A stretch of 44,088 nt of DNA from Agarivorans sp. Alg241-V36 (lineage in GTDB: Bacteria > Pseudomonadota > Gammaproteobacteria > Enterobacterales > Celerinatantimonadaceae): the NCBI RefSeq assembly GCF_900537085.1, contig NZ_UNRE01000001.1:146975-191062 (forward strand), read 5' to 3'. The notes beneath the pieces are model-generated. The model searched no databases and was not told the origin of the DNA. It saw only the letters and a list, made by a program, of their open reading frames with translations. The position numbers and the translations under genes are program-made. Position 1 is the stretch's first letter. The number at the start of each line of letters is the position of its first letter. Positions 29,827-37,764 of the stretch are shown in pieces.

Positions 29827-29854
29827 ATAAATACGTCTCTCATGTTTTTATTTT
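29816..29854 (+). terminator. Riboswitch-controlled intrinsic terminator
   Basis: GAGATG (29818-29823) pairs with CGTCTC (29834-29839) with one G-U pair, extendable at the base, followed by a T-rich run (29845-29854). The 5' arm is the 3' strand of the aptamer P1, so aptamer and terminator exclude each other: ligand-bound RNA should read through. The 3' arm can alternatively pair with 29681-29694. Confidence 0.8.
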
Positions 29855-29881
29855 AAAGTGCATAACCACATTGAGGTGACC

Positions 29882-30964
29882 ATGTTAAAACTAATTAAAT
29901 CTCCACTCCGTACTTTGGCCGTAGCAGCCACCATCGTTAGCGCCAGCGCGCTTAGTATTGCATCTGCTCAAGCAGACGATAAACCAACTTATAAACTCGC
30001 TTGGACAATCTATGTAGGTTGGATGCCGTGGGATTATGGAGCAGCCTCGGGCATTGTTGATAAGTGGGCCGACAAATACGATATCAATATCGAAGTAGTG
30101 CAGGTGAATGACTACATCGAATCAATTAACCAATACACCGCCGGTGGTTTTGATGCCACAGTAATGACCAACATGGACGCACTAACTATTCCAGCAGCCA
30201 GTGGTGTTGATTCAACAGCACTTATTGTTGGCGATTTTTCTAATGGTAACGACGGTGTTGTACTCAAAGGTGATAAAACTCTTGCCGACATTAAAGGCGA
30301 AAAAGTTAACTTAGTAGAGTTAAGTGTTTCGCATTACTTGTTAGCACGAGCATTAGAATCGGTTGATTTGAAAGAACGCGACATTAAAGTTGAAAACACC
30401 TCAGACGCTGATTTAGTTGCCGCATTTACCACTTCAGATGTTACCGCTGTTACCACCTGGAACCCGCTATTAAGTGAAATTATTTCAATGCCAGACACCA
30501 ACATGGTGTTCGACTCATCTAAGATCCCTGGCGAAATTATCGACTTACTAGTAGTTAATACCGATACCCTTAAGCAAGACCCTAAACTGGGTAAAGCCTT
30601 AACCGGCGCTTGGTATGAAATTATGGCAACTATGTCGGGCGACGACGAAGCAGCGACTAAAGCACGTGCGTTTATGGCTGAAGCTTCAGGTACTGACTTA
30701 GCCGGTTACGATGCGCAATTAGCCTCAACTAAAATGTTCTACCAAGCTGAAGATGCCGTTGATTTCACCAACAGCGCAACCCTAAAAAGCACCATGGCTA
30801 AAGTAGCCGAGTTTTCGCACCATCACGGTCTGTTAGGTGAAGGCGCGCCAGATGCTAGCTTTATCGGTATCGAAACTCCATCAGGTGTGTATGGCGATTC
30901 AAGTAACGTAAAACTTCGCTTTACAGCCGAGTACATGGACATGGCTGCTGACGGCAAACTATAA
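29882..30964 (+). CDS. Guanidine/urea-type ABC transporter substrate-binding protein
   Basis: A 360-residue periplasmic binding protein of the NMT1/TauA-like class found in carboxylase operons, here inferred to bind guanidine. A signal peptide (about 1-32, ending SIASAQA) is followed by LAWTIYVGWMPWDYGAASGI and VNDYIESINQYTAGGFDATV, where aromatic and acidic residues are suited to a small cation. I chose the ATG at 29882 with GAGGTGA directly upstream; an in-frame ATG at 29858 lacks such a site and spoils the signal peptide. First gene of the operon, eleven bases from the permease. Confidence 0.9.
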   Translation: MLKLIKSPLRTLAVAATIVSASALSIASAQADDKPTYKLAWTIYVGWMPWDYGAASGIVDKWADKYDINIEVVQVNDYIESINQYTAGGFDATVMTNMDALTIPAASGVDSTALIVGDFSNGNDGVVLKGDKTLADIKGEKVNLVELSVSHYLLARALESVDLKERDIKVENTSDADLVAAFTTSDVTAVTTWNPLLSEIISMPDTNMVFDSSKIPGEIIDLLVVNTDTLKQDPKLGKALTGAWYEIMATMSGDDEAATKARAFMAEASGTDLAGYDAQLASTKMFYQAEDAVDFTNSATLKSTMAKVAEFSHHHGLLGEGAPDASFIGIETPSGVYGDSSNVKLRFTAEYMDMAADGKL

Positions 30965-30974
30965 GGCTCTGCCT

Positions 30975-31799
30975 ATGACTCGCATAATTAATAAAAAACC
31001 TAGCCGCTTTGTGCGGCTAATGTTGGGCTTACTACCGTTCTTGCTGTTAATTGCTTTATACATGGCGGCATCGCAGGCGCGTTTGGCTGATAATCCAAAC
31101 GACAAGTTGTTGCCTGCAATGTCGAGTTTTGTGGAAGCAATTAACCGCATGGCCTTTGAGCCTAGCAAACGTAGTGGCGAATACTTAATGCTGGCAGATA
31201 CAGTAGCCAGCTTAACTCGCTTAGCGTTTGGGGTAGGGATCAGTGCTTTAGTGGCTTTAATGGTGGGTGTTGCCAATGGCATGGTGCCATTTGTACGCGC
31301 TCCTTTATCACCGCTGGTTACTGCCATCTCGCTGATTCCACCGATGGCGATTTTGCCAATTCTTTTCATTGTGTTTGGTTTGGGAGAGCTGTCGAAAGTG
31401 ATGTTGATCATTATTGGAATCTGTCCAATTATGATTAGAGATCTGCAGCTTCGCACCGATGTTCTGCCTAATGAACAGATCTTAAAAGCGCAAACCTTGG
31501 GAGCCTCCAGTTGGCAAACCATTATTGCCGTGGTTATTCCGCAAATCCTGCCAAAGCTAATCGAAGCAGTTCGCTTAACCTTGGGTAGCGCTTGGCTATT
31601 TTTGATTGCAGCCGAAGCGATTGCTGCCACAGAAGGTTTAGGTTATCGCATCTTCCTAATTCGCCGTTATTTAGCGATGGACGTAATTTTGCCTTACGTG
31701 CTATGGATTAGTGTATTGGCCTTTGTAATGGATTGGTTGCTACGCAAGTTGTCGGTGCATGCTTTTTCTTGGTATCACAAAACACAAGGAGACGCATAA
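30975..31799 (+). CDS. ABC transporter permease (guanidine importer)
   Basis: A 274-residue inner-membrane protein of the BPD_transp_1 (TauC/SsuC-like) family with about six hydrophobic helices. The cytoplasmic EAA loop, which docks to the ATPase, is seen in EQILKAQTLGASSWQTIIAV followed by VIPQILPKLIEAVR (about 172-205). It lies between the binding protein and the ATPase; its stop overlaps the ATPase start (TAATG). The substrate is inferred from the operon and its riboswitches. Confidence 0.9.
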   Translation: MTRIINKKPSRFVRLMLGLLPFLLLIALYMAASQARLADNPNDKLLPAMSSFVEAINRMAFEPSKRSGEYLMLADTVASLTRLAFGVGISALVALMVGVANGMVPFVRAPLSPLVTAISLIPPMAILPILFIVFGLGELSKVMLIIIGICPIMIRDLQLRTDVLPNEQILKAQTLGASSWQTIIAVVIPQILPKLIEAVRLTLGSAWLFLIAAEAIAATEGLGYRIFLIRRYLAMDVILPYVLWISVLAFVMDWLLRKLSVHAFSWYHKTQGDA

Positions 31800-32584
31800 T
31801 GAGCACTCCAATTATTCAAGCTGTAGACGTTTGGAAAGAATACGGCGACAACGTAGTGCTAGAGCGCTTAAACCTAAGTGTTGAAGAAGGCGAGTTTGTT
31901 AGCATTGTGGGCGCATCTGGTTGTGGTAAATCTACCTTTCTCAACTTGATGCTAGGTAACGAAACGGTAAGCCGCGGCAAGCTTTTACTCAATGGCGAAC
32001 CTTTACCTAATGAGCCTGGGCCAGAGCGCGGCATTGTGTTTCAAAAGTACTCAGTGTTTCCCCACTTAACGGCCGTACAAAACGTCATGCTAAGCGATGT
32101 ATTTGCCCAAGCGCCAATTCTTGCGAGTCTATTTGGTAAAGCCAAGCAACAGGCCTACAGCCAAGCTATGGCAATGTTAGACAAGGTAGGTTTAACCGAG
32201 GCGGCGCATAAATACCCAACCGAGATGTCTGGTGGTATGCAGCAGCGCTTAGCCATTGCTCAAGCGTTGATGAAAAAGCCAAAGATATTGTTACTAGACG
32301 AACCCTTTGGTGCGCTTGATCCCGGCATTCGAAAAGACATGCACAAGCTAGTTCATCAGTTGTGGCAAGAGCACAAACTTACCATTTTTATGATTACCCA
32401 CGATCTCTCCGAAGGTTTTAGCCTAGGCAATCGCCTATGGGTGTTTGATAAGCATCGTCATGATGCTCAACAACCCGAGCGCTTTGGCGCGCAAGTCACC
32501 TTCGATATTCCTATTAGCAAGGGCAGCGACGCTACTCGCTTTAGTGAAGAGATGAAACCGATTATTGATAAATCGGTGGCCTAA
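31799..32584 (+). CDS. ABC transporter ATP-binding protein (guanidine importer)
   Basis: A 261-residue ATPase. Walker A is GASGCGKST (about 39-47), Q-loop IVFQKYSVFPHL, signature MSGGMQQRLAIAQALMKKP (about 142-160), Walker B ILLLDEPFGALD, H-loop ITHD. The ATG at 31799 overlaps the permease stop and has AAGGAGA upstream; the frame is open further back, but that stretch lies within the permease gene. The C-terminal 50 residues (LWVFDKHRHDAQQPERFG) extend beyond the ATPase core. Confidence 0.92.
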   Translation: MSTPIIQAVDVWKEYGDNVVLERLNLSVEEGEFVSIVGASGCGKSTFLNLMLGNETVSRGKLLLNGEPLPNEPGPERGIVFQKYSVFPHLTAVQNVMLSDVFAQAPILASLFGKAKQQAYSQAMAMLDKVGLTEAAHKYPTEMSGGMQQRLAIAQALMKKPKILLLDEPFGALDPGIRKDMHKLVHQLWQEHKLTIFMITHDLSEGFSLGNRLWVFDKHRHDAQQPERFGAQVTFDIPISKGSDATRFSEEMKPIIDKSVA

Positions 32585-32596
32585 TAAGGACAAACT

Positions 32597-33352
32597 ATGA
32601 ATCAAAATATTTCCCAAGAGCCTATTTACCAAGAAGTAATAAACGGTGCCGCGCATTGGTCGGTAACCGTGCCTGCAGGTAAAACCTTGCGTTTTACCAA
32701 CCCTGAAGGGGCTTCAAACGTAAGCCTATTGTTTTATAACCCAAAAGATTTGTTAGAGCGTTATAACGCGCCCGATACCCTTAAATGCCAGCACACCTTT
32801 AAACTCACTAAAGGTAATTGCTTGTACTCCGATATGGGTCGTGTGTTCTGTTCTATTACCCGTGACGATACCGCTTGGATAGACAGCGTAGGCGGCTTAG
32901 CTAACAAACAAAAAGTCGCCGAAAAATGGGGCGAGCGCAGCTACCAAACTCAAGGCAATTTGTGGTTACAAAATGGCTACGACGCCATGCTGGTCGAGCT
33001 AGCTAAATATGGCTTAGGCAAACGTGATATGGCAGCGAATCTCAACCTATTTAGTAAGGTGGCAGCCGATGCTGAAGGCAACCTACAGTTTGAGCCAGGC
33101 GCTAGCAAAGCGGGGGATGTTATCGAGCTGCGTTTCGAAATGGACACCCTAGTGCTTATGACCACCTGCCCACATCCTATGAATCCTGCTAGCGAATACC
33201 CCAACCATGGTGTTGAAGTAGCCATGTTGGAAGCTGATCCCGTGAGCGAAGACGACTATTGCAGAAACTTTAGACCAGAGAATGGTCGTGGTTTTGAAAA
33301 TACCGAACGCTACCGCTGTGTTAGCCAAGCTAGCACTTGTTGTGAAGCTTAG
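32597..33352 (+). CDS. Carboxyguanidine deiminase subunit (urea carboxylase-associated protein, DUF1989)
   Basis: A 251-residue protein of the family once named urea carboxylase-associated protein 1. The two paired proteins (CgdA/CgdB) were shown in Pseudomonas to deiminate carboxyguanidine to allophanate plus ammonia. Features: [20 protein letters not shown] (about 26-45), [33 protein letters not shown], and the metal/active-site region [17 protein letters not shown] near 190-206. It has a Cys-rich tail ([11 protein letters not shown]). It is homologous to the next gene, and the pair probably forms a heteromer. I do not assign A or B. Confidence 0.88.
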   Translation: MNQNISQEPIYQEVINGAAHWSVTVPAGKTLRFTNPEGASNVSLLFYNPKDLLERYNAPDTLKCQHTFKLTKGNCLYSDMGRVFCSITRDDTAWIDSVGGLANKQKVAEKWGERSYQTQGNLWLQNGYDAMLVELAKYGLGKRDMAANLNLFSKVAADAEGNLQFEPGASKAGDVIELRFEMDTLVLMTTCPHPMNPASEYPNHGVEVAMLEADPVSEDDYCRNFRPENGRGFENTERYRCVSQASTCCEA

Positions 33353-33381
33353 TTGTAAACGCTAAACAAGGAACAATATTG

Positions 33382-34026
33382 ATGATCAAAGAAAGTGATT
33401 TACAAGCAGAACAAGCCAGCCAGCGAAACGTAGTTCCAGCAGGTGACTATTACATGCAGGAGCTCAAGGCCGGTCAAACTCTGCGAATTTTAGACTTAGA
33501 AGGTAACCAAGCTGCTGATACTTTGTTTTTTAGCACAGCAGATCCTAGTGAGCGGTACAGCGCCATGGATACTATTCGAGAGCAAGGCAATGTTTACTTA
33601 ACAGCAGGCACAAAATTGTTGTCAAACTTAGGCCGTGAAATGCTCACCATTACTGCCGATACTTGTGGTCGTCACGATACCTTAGGCGGCGCTTGTGCCA
33701 CCGAAAGTAATACCGTGCGTTACTCGCTAGATAAGAAATGCATGCACGCTTGTCGTGATAGCTGGTTGCTGGCCGTTGCCGAAAACGATCAATACGGCTT
33801 AACCAAACGCGATATTACCCACAACATTAATTTCTTTATGAACGTGCCAATTACTGCAGCTGGTGGTTTAACCTTTGAAGACGGCATTAGCGGCGCAGGT
33901 AAGTATGTAGAAATGCGCGCCGAAATGGACGTAATTGTTTTAATGTCTAACTGCCCGCAGTTAAACAACCCTTGTAACGGCTACAACCCAACGCCAGTAG
34001 AAATGTTGATTTGGGATGCAGTTTAA
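33382..34026 (+). CDS. Carboxyguanidine deiminase subunit (urea carboxylase-associated protein 2, DUF1989)
   Basis: A 214-residue paralogue and partner of the previous gene. Shared motifs are [20 protein letters not shown] (about 33-52), [38 protein letters not shown] and the DUF1989 signature [20 protein letters not shown] (about 192-211). The ATG at 33382, with AAGGAA eight bases upstream, is preferred to the adjacent TTG. Unlike the other operon genes, which are packed within about 30 bases of each other, it is followed by a 92-base gap holding a second riboswitch. Confidence 0.88.
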   Translation: MIKESDLQAEQASQRNVVPAGDYYMQELKAGQTLRILDLEGNQAADTLFFSTADPSERYSAMDTIREQGNVYLTAGTKLLSNLGREMLTITADTCGRHDTLGGACATESNTVRYSLDKKCMHACRDSWLLAVAENDQYGLTKRDITHNINFFMNVPITAAGGLTFEDGISGAGKYVEMRAEMDVIVLMSNCPQLNNPCNGYNPTPVEMLIWDAV

Positions 34027-34033
34027 GCACAAG

Positions 34034-34114
34034 TAATAACTCTATAGACTAAGGCTAGGGACGACCCTAAACACGCCTTGTTATTAGCCGGGACGACCCG
34101 CAGTTCTCAGGTGA
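34034..34114 (+). promoter_or_regulatory. Guanidine-II riboswitch (mini-ykkC) inside the operon
   Basis: Two hairpins with the diagnostic ACGA loop: TAGGG-ACGA-CCCTA (34056-34069) and CGGG-ACGA-CCCG (34089-34100), 19 bases apart, which is the mini-ykkC architecture. Hairpin 1 is extended by AAGGC (34051-34055) with GCCTT (34075-34079) and by TAATAAC (34034-34040) with GTTATTA (34080-34086). CGCCT (34074-34078) could instead pair with AGGTG (34109-34113), the carboxylase ribosome-binding site. Ligand-driven loop-loop contact would then expose that site. The aptamer class is clear; the switching scheme is inference. Confidence 0.9.
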
Positions 34115-34118
34115 CACT

Positions 34119-37100
34119 ATGTTCGATAAAGTATTGATAGCCAACCGTGGCGCGATAGCTTGCCGGATCATTCGAACCCTTAACAAAATGAACATTGCCA
34201 GCGTGGCTATTTACAGCGACGCCGACGCAGACAGCCTTCATATTAGCCAAGCCAGCGAAGCCTATAGCTTGGGCGAAGGTTCAGCTAGCCAAACCTATCT
34301 AAACATTGACAAGATTTTTGCCATTGCCAAACAAACTGGAGCACAAGCCATTCATCCTGGCTATGGCTTTTTAAGTGAAAACCAAGAATTTGCCGAACGT
34401 TGTGAACAACAAGGTTTGGTGTTTTTAGGGCCTACCGCAGAGCAAATGAATGCCTTTGGCCTTAAACATCGTGCTCGTGAATTAGCCGAGCAAGCGCAAG
34501 TACCTTTATTACCGGGCAGCGGACTTTTAGAAGACCAACAACAAGCATTAAGCTGCGCCGAAGAACTGGGTTACCCAGTTATGCTAAAAAGCACCGCAGG
34601 TGGTGGTGGCATTGGTATGCAACGCTGCGACTCCGCAGAGCAGTTAAGCCAAGCCTTTGATAGCGTAAAACGCCTTAGCGAAAACAATTTTAGCAATGCA
34701 GGTTTATTCCTCGAGAAGTTTATTACCCAAGCGCGACACATCGAAGTACAAGTATTTGGTAACGGCAAGGGAGAAGTGCTTACGCTAGGCGAGCGCGACT
34801 GTTCTGCTCAGCGCCGCAATCAAAAAGTGATTGAAGAAACGCCGGCACCAAACTTAAGCCCGGCCATTCGCCAGCAATTACAACAAACCGCGCAGCAGCT
34901 TACTCAAAGCGTAAATTACCGCAGCGCTGGTACCGTAGAGTTTGTATTTGACCAGCAAAGCCAAGCTTTTTACTTTTTAGAAGTAAATACCCGTTTGCAG
35001 GTTGAACACGGCGTTACCGAGATGGTGTTTGGCGTAGATTTAGTGCAATGGATGGTAGAGCTAGGTTACGCTCAACTAGCTAAACAAGCTTATCCATTGG
35101 CAGATAAAGCGGCCAATTTACAAGCCTCTGGCCATGCTATTCAAGTTCGTTTATATGCCGAAGATCCTAATAAAGATTTCCAACCAAACGCCGGTCTGCT
35201 CAGCCATGTAGCTTGGCCTACAGGCGATGATTTAGTACTGCCACAAAACGACAGTTTACGTATCGACCATTGGATAGAAAGTGGGGTAGAAGTTTCTCCC
35301 TTTTTCGACCCCATGTTAGCTAAAGTGCAATACCATGCAGCCGACCGTGATTCGGCCATCGCCGGCTTAGCCAAGGCGCTACAGGCTTGCCAAGTGTATG
35401 GTATTGAGCACAACCTAGCCTACCTCAAGCAGTTGCTAACGCTACCCGCTTTAGAGCAAGGCACTTTACTTACTTCAAGCCTTAATAGCTTTGCTTATCG
35501 CCCTAGCACTATGGATGTGCTTAGTGCGGGTACCCAAACCACTATTCAAGATTACCCAGCGCGAAAAGGCTACTGGGACATTGGCGTGCCACCTTCAGGG
35601 CCAATGGATTCACAAAGCTTTTTGTTGCTTAATCAACTGCTGGGCAACCAAACAGATGCAGCGGGTTTAGAGATAACCCTGCAAGGGCCAACGCTTAAGT
35701 TTAATCAAGACAGCTTAGTAGTTGTTGGCGGCGCAGATATCGAGATTGCCTTAGATGGCCAAAGCCGTGCGATGTGGCAGGTATTTAAAGTAAGCGCTGG
35801 TCAAAGCTTGGCATTAGGTAAAGTTAGTGAGGCCGGTGCTCGCGCTTATTTAGCGGTAAGTGGCGGCATTCAATGTCCTGAGTATTTGGGCAGTAAAGCT
35901 ACTTTCACGCTAGGTCAGTTTGGCGGTCACGCAGGGCGAGCACTAAGAACCGGCGATGTATTACAACTGCCAGACGCTAGCCAATTAAGCACCATTGATG
36001 ATTTCTTACTAGGCCGAGAGCTGCAGCAAAAGCCGCAGATTACTCAACAGTGGAATATTCACGTAATTTACGGCCCACATGGTGCGCCAGACTTTTTCAC
36101 CGACCAAGACATCGAACAGTTTTTTGAAGCTACGTGGAAAGTGCATTTTAACTCTAGCCGAACTGGCGTGCGCCTAATTGGACCAAAGCCAGAATGGGCG
36201 CGCAGTGATGGCGGCGAAGCGGGCTTACATCCATCCAATATTCACGACAACGCCTACGCCGTAGGTAGCATCGATTTTACTGGAGACATGCCAGTGATCC
36301 TTGGTCCTGATGGCCCTAGTTTAGGTGGCTTTGTTTGTCCCGCAACCATTATTAAAGCCGACTTATGGAAGATGGGGCAGCTTAAAGCGGGCGATGAAAT
36401 AAATTTTATTCCAGTAAGTATTGAGCAAGCAGAACAAGCCGAGCGCGAGCAGCTGCAAAGTATCTCTTTGGGTACCGCTTACAATACCAACATTAGCGCT
36501 GCGCCTATCACAACGCCGATTGTTAAAACTCTAGCCAGTGAGCTTTATGGTGAAAAGGTAGTGTATCGCCCAGCTGGCGAAGACTATTTGCTCATAGAAT
36601 ATGGTCCGCAGCGTTTAGACATTGCCCTGCGTTTTAGAGTGCACGCTTTAATGCTGAACCTGCAGGAACAAAACATTGCAGGCATTGAAGAGCTTACTCC
36701 CGGTATTCGCTCATTACAGGTTCACTACAACAACTTGGAGCTGCCGCTAGAGCGCTTGTTAGCAATACTCGAGCAAGCAGAAGCAAGCTTGGGTGATATC
36801 GACCAACTTAGTGTGCCAGCGCGAGTAGTTCATCTGCCGCTATCTTGGGACGACGAAGCCACTCGTTTAGCGATTCAAAAGTATAACGACGTAGTACGTA
36901 AAGACGCGCCATGGTGCCCTGATAACATCGAGTTTATCCGCCGAATTAATGGTCTAGACACCGTTGAGCAAGTGAAGGACATTGTGTTTAACGCCAACTA
37001 CTTGGTAATGGGCTTAGGTGATGTTTACTTAGGCGCACCGGTAGCTACACCTATCGATCCTCGCCACCGCTTAGTGACCACTAAATACAACCCCGCTCGT

Positions 37101-37763
37101 ACTTGGACTCCAGAAAATGCAGTGGGTATTGGCGGCGCCTATTTATGTGTTTACGGCATGGAAGGACCGGGTGGTTACCAGTTTGTTGGCCGCACCCTGC
37201 AAATGTGGAATCGCTATCGCAGCACTCAAGAGTTCACTAAACCGTGGTTACTGCGCTTTTTTGATCAAATTAAGTTTTATCCAGTAAGTGCAGATGAACT
37301 CAAACAAATCCGCAAAGATTTTCCACGCGGCGATTACCCATTAAAAATTGAACAAACCGAATTCAGCCTAAAGGGTTATCAAGCGCTGTTAGATGAGCAA
37401 CAAGAGAGCATTCAAGCCTTTAAGCTAAATCAGCAACAAGCCTTTGAAGCAGAGCGCCAGCGCTGGGAAGAAAGCGGCCAAGCACATTTTTCTGCCGAAA
37501 CTGCCAACGAACAAACCGCTGACGAAGACGCCTTAGGCGATTCAGAGCTAGCTATCGAAAGCCATGTGGCGGGCAACCTTTGGCAAGTAATGGTTGAGCC
37601 CGGCCAAAGCGTTAAGTCTGGTCAGGTTGTAGCAGTGTTAGAAGCGATGAAAATGGAATTAGAAGTAACCGCGCCTTCAAGCGGTGTGATTAAACAGCTT
37701 AGCCAAGCTCAGGGTTCACAAGTACATGCAGGCCAGCGCTTAATGGTTATGGAGACCGAATAA
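34119..37763 (+). CDS. Biotin-dependent guanidine carboxylase (annotated urea carboxylase)
   Basis: A 1214-residue enzyme that carboxylates its substrate using ATP and bicarbonate. Order: biotin carboxylase with ATP-grasp (about 1-450; FDKVLIANRGAIACRIIRTL, glycine loop STAGGGGIGMQ, EVNTRLQVEHGVTE); carboxyltransferase in two parts, KipA-like (about 465-790; TIQDYPARKGYWDIGVPPSG) and KipI-like (about 800-1010; ELTPGIRSLQVHYNN); and C-terminal biotin carrier with EAMKME, biotinyl Lys about 1178. Urea carboxylases share this layout. I call guanidine because of two guanidine riboswitches and the adjacent deiminase pair. ATG at 34119 behind AGGTGA. Confidence 0.92.
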   Translation: MFDKVLIANRGAIACRIIRTLNKMNIASVAIYSDADADSLHISQASEAYSLGEGSASQTYLNIDKIFAIAKQTGAQAIHPGYGFLSENQEFAERCEQQGLVFLGPTAEQMNAFGLKHRARELAEQAQVPLLPGSGLLEDQQQALSCAEELGYPVMLKSTAGGGGIGMQRCDSAEQLSQAFDSVKRLSENNFSNAGLFLEKFITQARHIEVQVFGNGKGEVLTLGERDCSAQRRNQKVIEETPAPNLSPAIRQQLQQTAQQLTQSVNYRSAGTVEFVFDQQSQAFYFLEVNTRLQVEHGVTEMVFGVDLVQWMVELGYAQLAKQAYPLADKAANLQASGHAIQVRLYAEDPNKDFQPNAGLLSHVAWPTGDDLVLPQNDSLRIDHWIESGVEVSPFFDPMLAKVQYHAADRDSAIAGLAKALQACQVYGIEHNLAYLKQLLTLPALEQGTLLTSSLNSFAYRPSTMDVLSAGTQTTIQDYPARKGYWDIGVPPSGPMDSQSFLLLNQLLGNQTDAAGLEITLQGPTLKFNQDSLVVVGGADIEIALDGQSRAMWQVFKVSAGQSLALGKVSEAGARAYLAVSGGIQCPEYLGSKATFTLGQFGGHAGRALRTGDVLQLPDASQLSTIDDFLLGRELQQKPQITQQWNIHVIYGPHGAPDFFTDQDIEQFFEATWKVHFNSSRTGVRLIGPKPEWARSDGGEAGLHPSNIHDNAYAVGSIDFTGDMPVILGPDGPSLGGFVCPATIIKADLWKMGQLKAGDEINFIPVSIEQAEQAEREQLQSISLGTAYNTNISAAPITTPIVKTLASELYGEKVVYRPAGEDYLLIEYGPQRLDIALRFRVHALMLNLQEQNIAGIEELTPGIRSLQVHYNNLELPLERLLAILEQAEASLGDIDQLSVPARVVHLPLSWDDEATRLAIQKYNDVVRKDAPWCPDNIEFIRRINGLDTVEQVKDIVFNANYLVMGLGDVYLGAPVATPIDPRHRLVTTKYNPARTWTPENAVGIGGAYLCVYGMEGPGGYQFVGRTLQMWNRYRSTQEFTKPWLLRFFDQIKFYPVSADELKQIRKDFPRGDYPLKIEQTEFSLKGYQALLDEQQESIQAFKLNQQQAFEAERQRWEESGQAHFSAETANEQTADEDALGDSELAIESHVAGNLWQVMVEPGQSVKSGQVVAVLEAMKMELEVTAPSSGVIKQLSQAQGSQVHAGQRLMVMETE

Positions 37764-37764
37764 A

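Noticed and set aside
29858-29881. Upstream ATG as start of the binding protein
   Set aside because: It adds eight residues before the signal peptide and has no Shine-Dalgarno site, while GAGGTGA lies directly before the ATG at 29882.
34119-37763. Plain urea carboxylase annotation
   Set aside because: Domain layout alone cannot separate urea from guanidine, but two guanidine riboswitches and the carboxyguanidine deiminase pair in the same operon make guanidine the better call.
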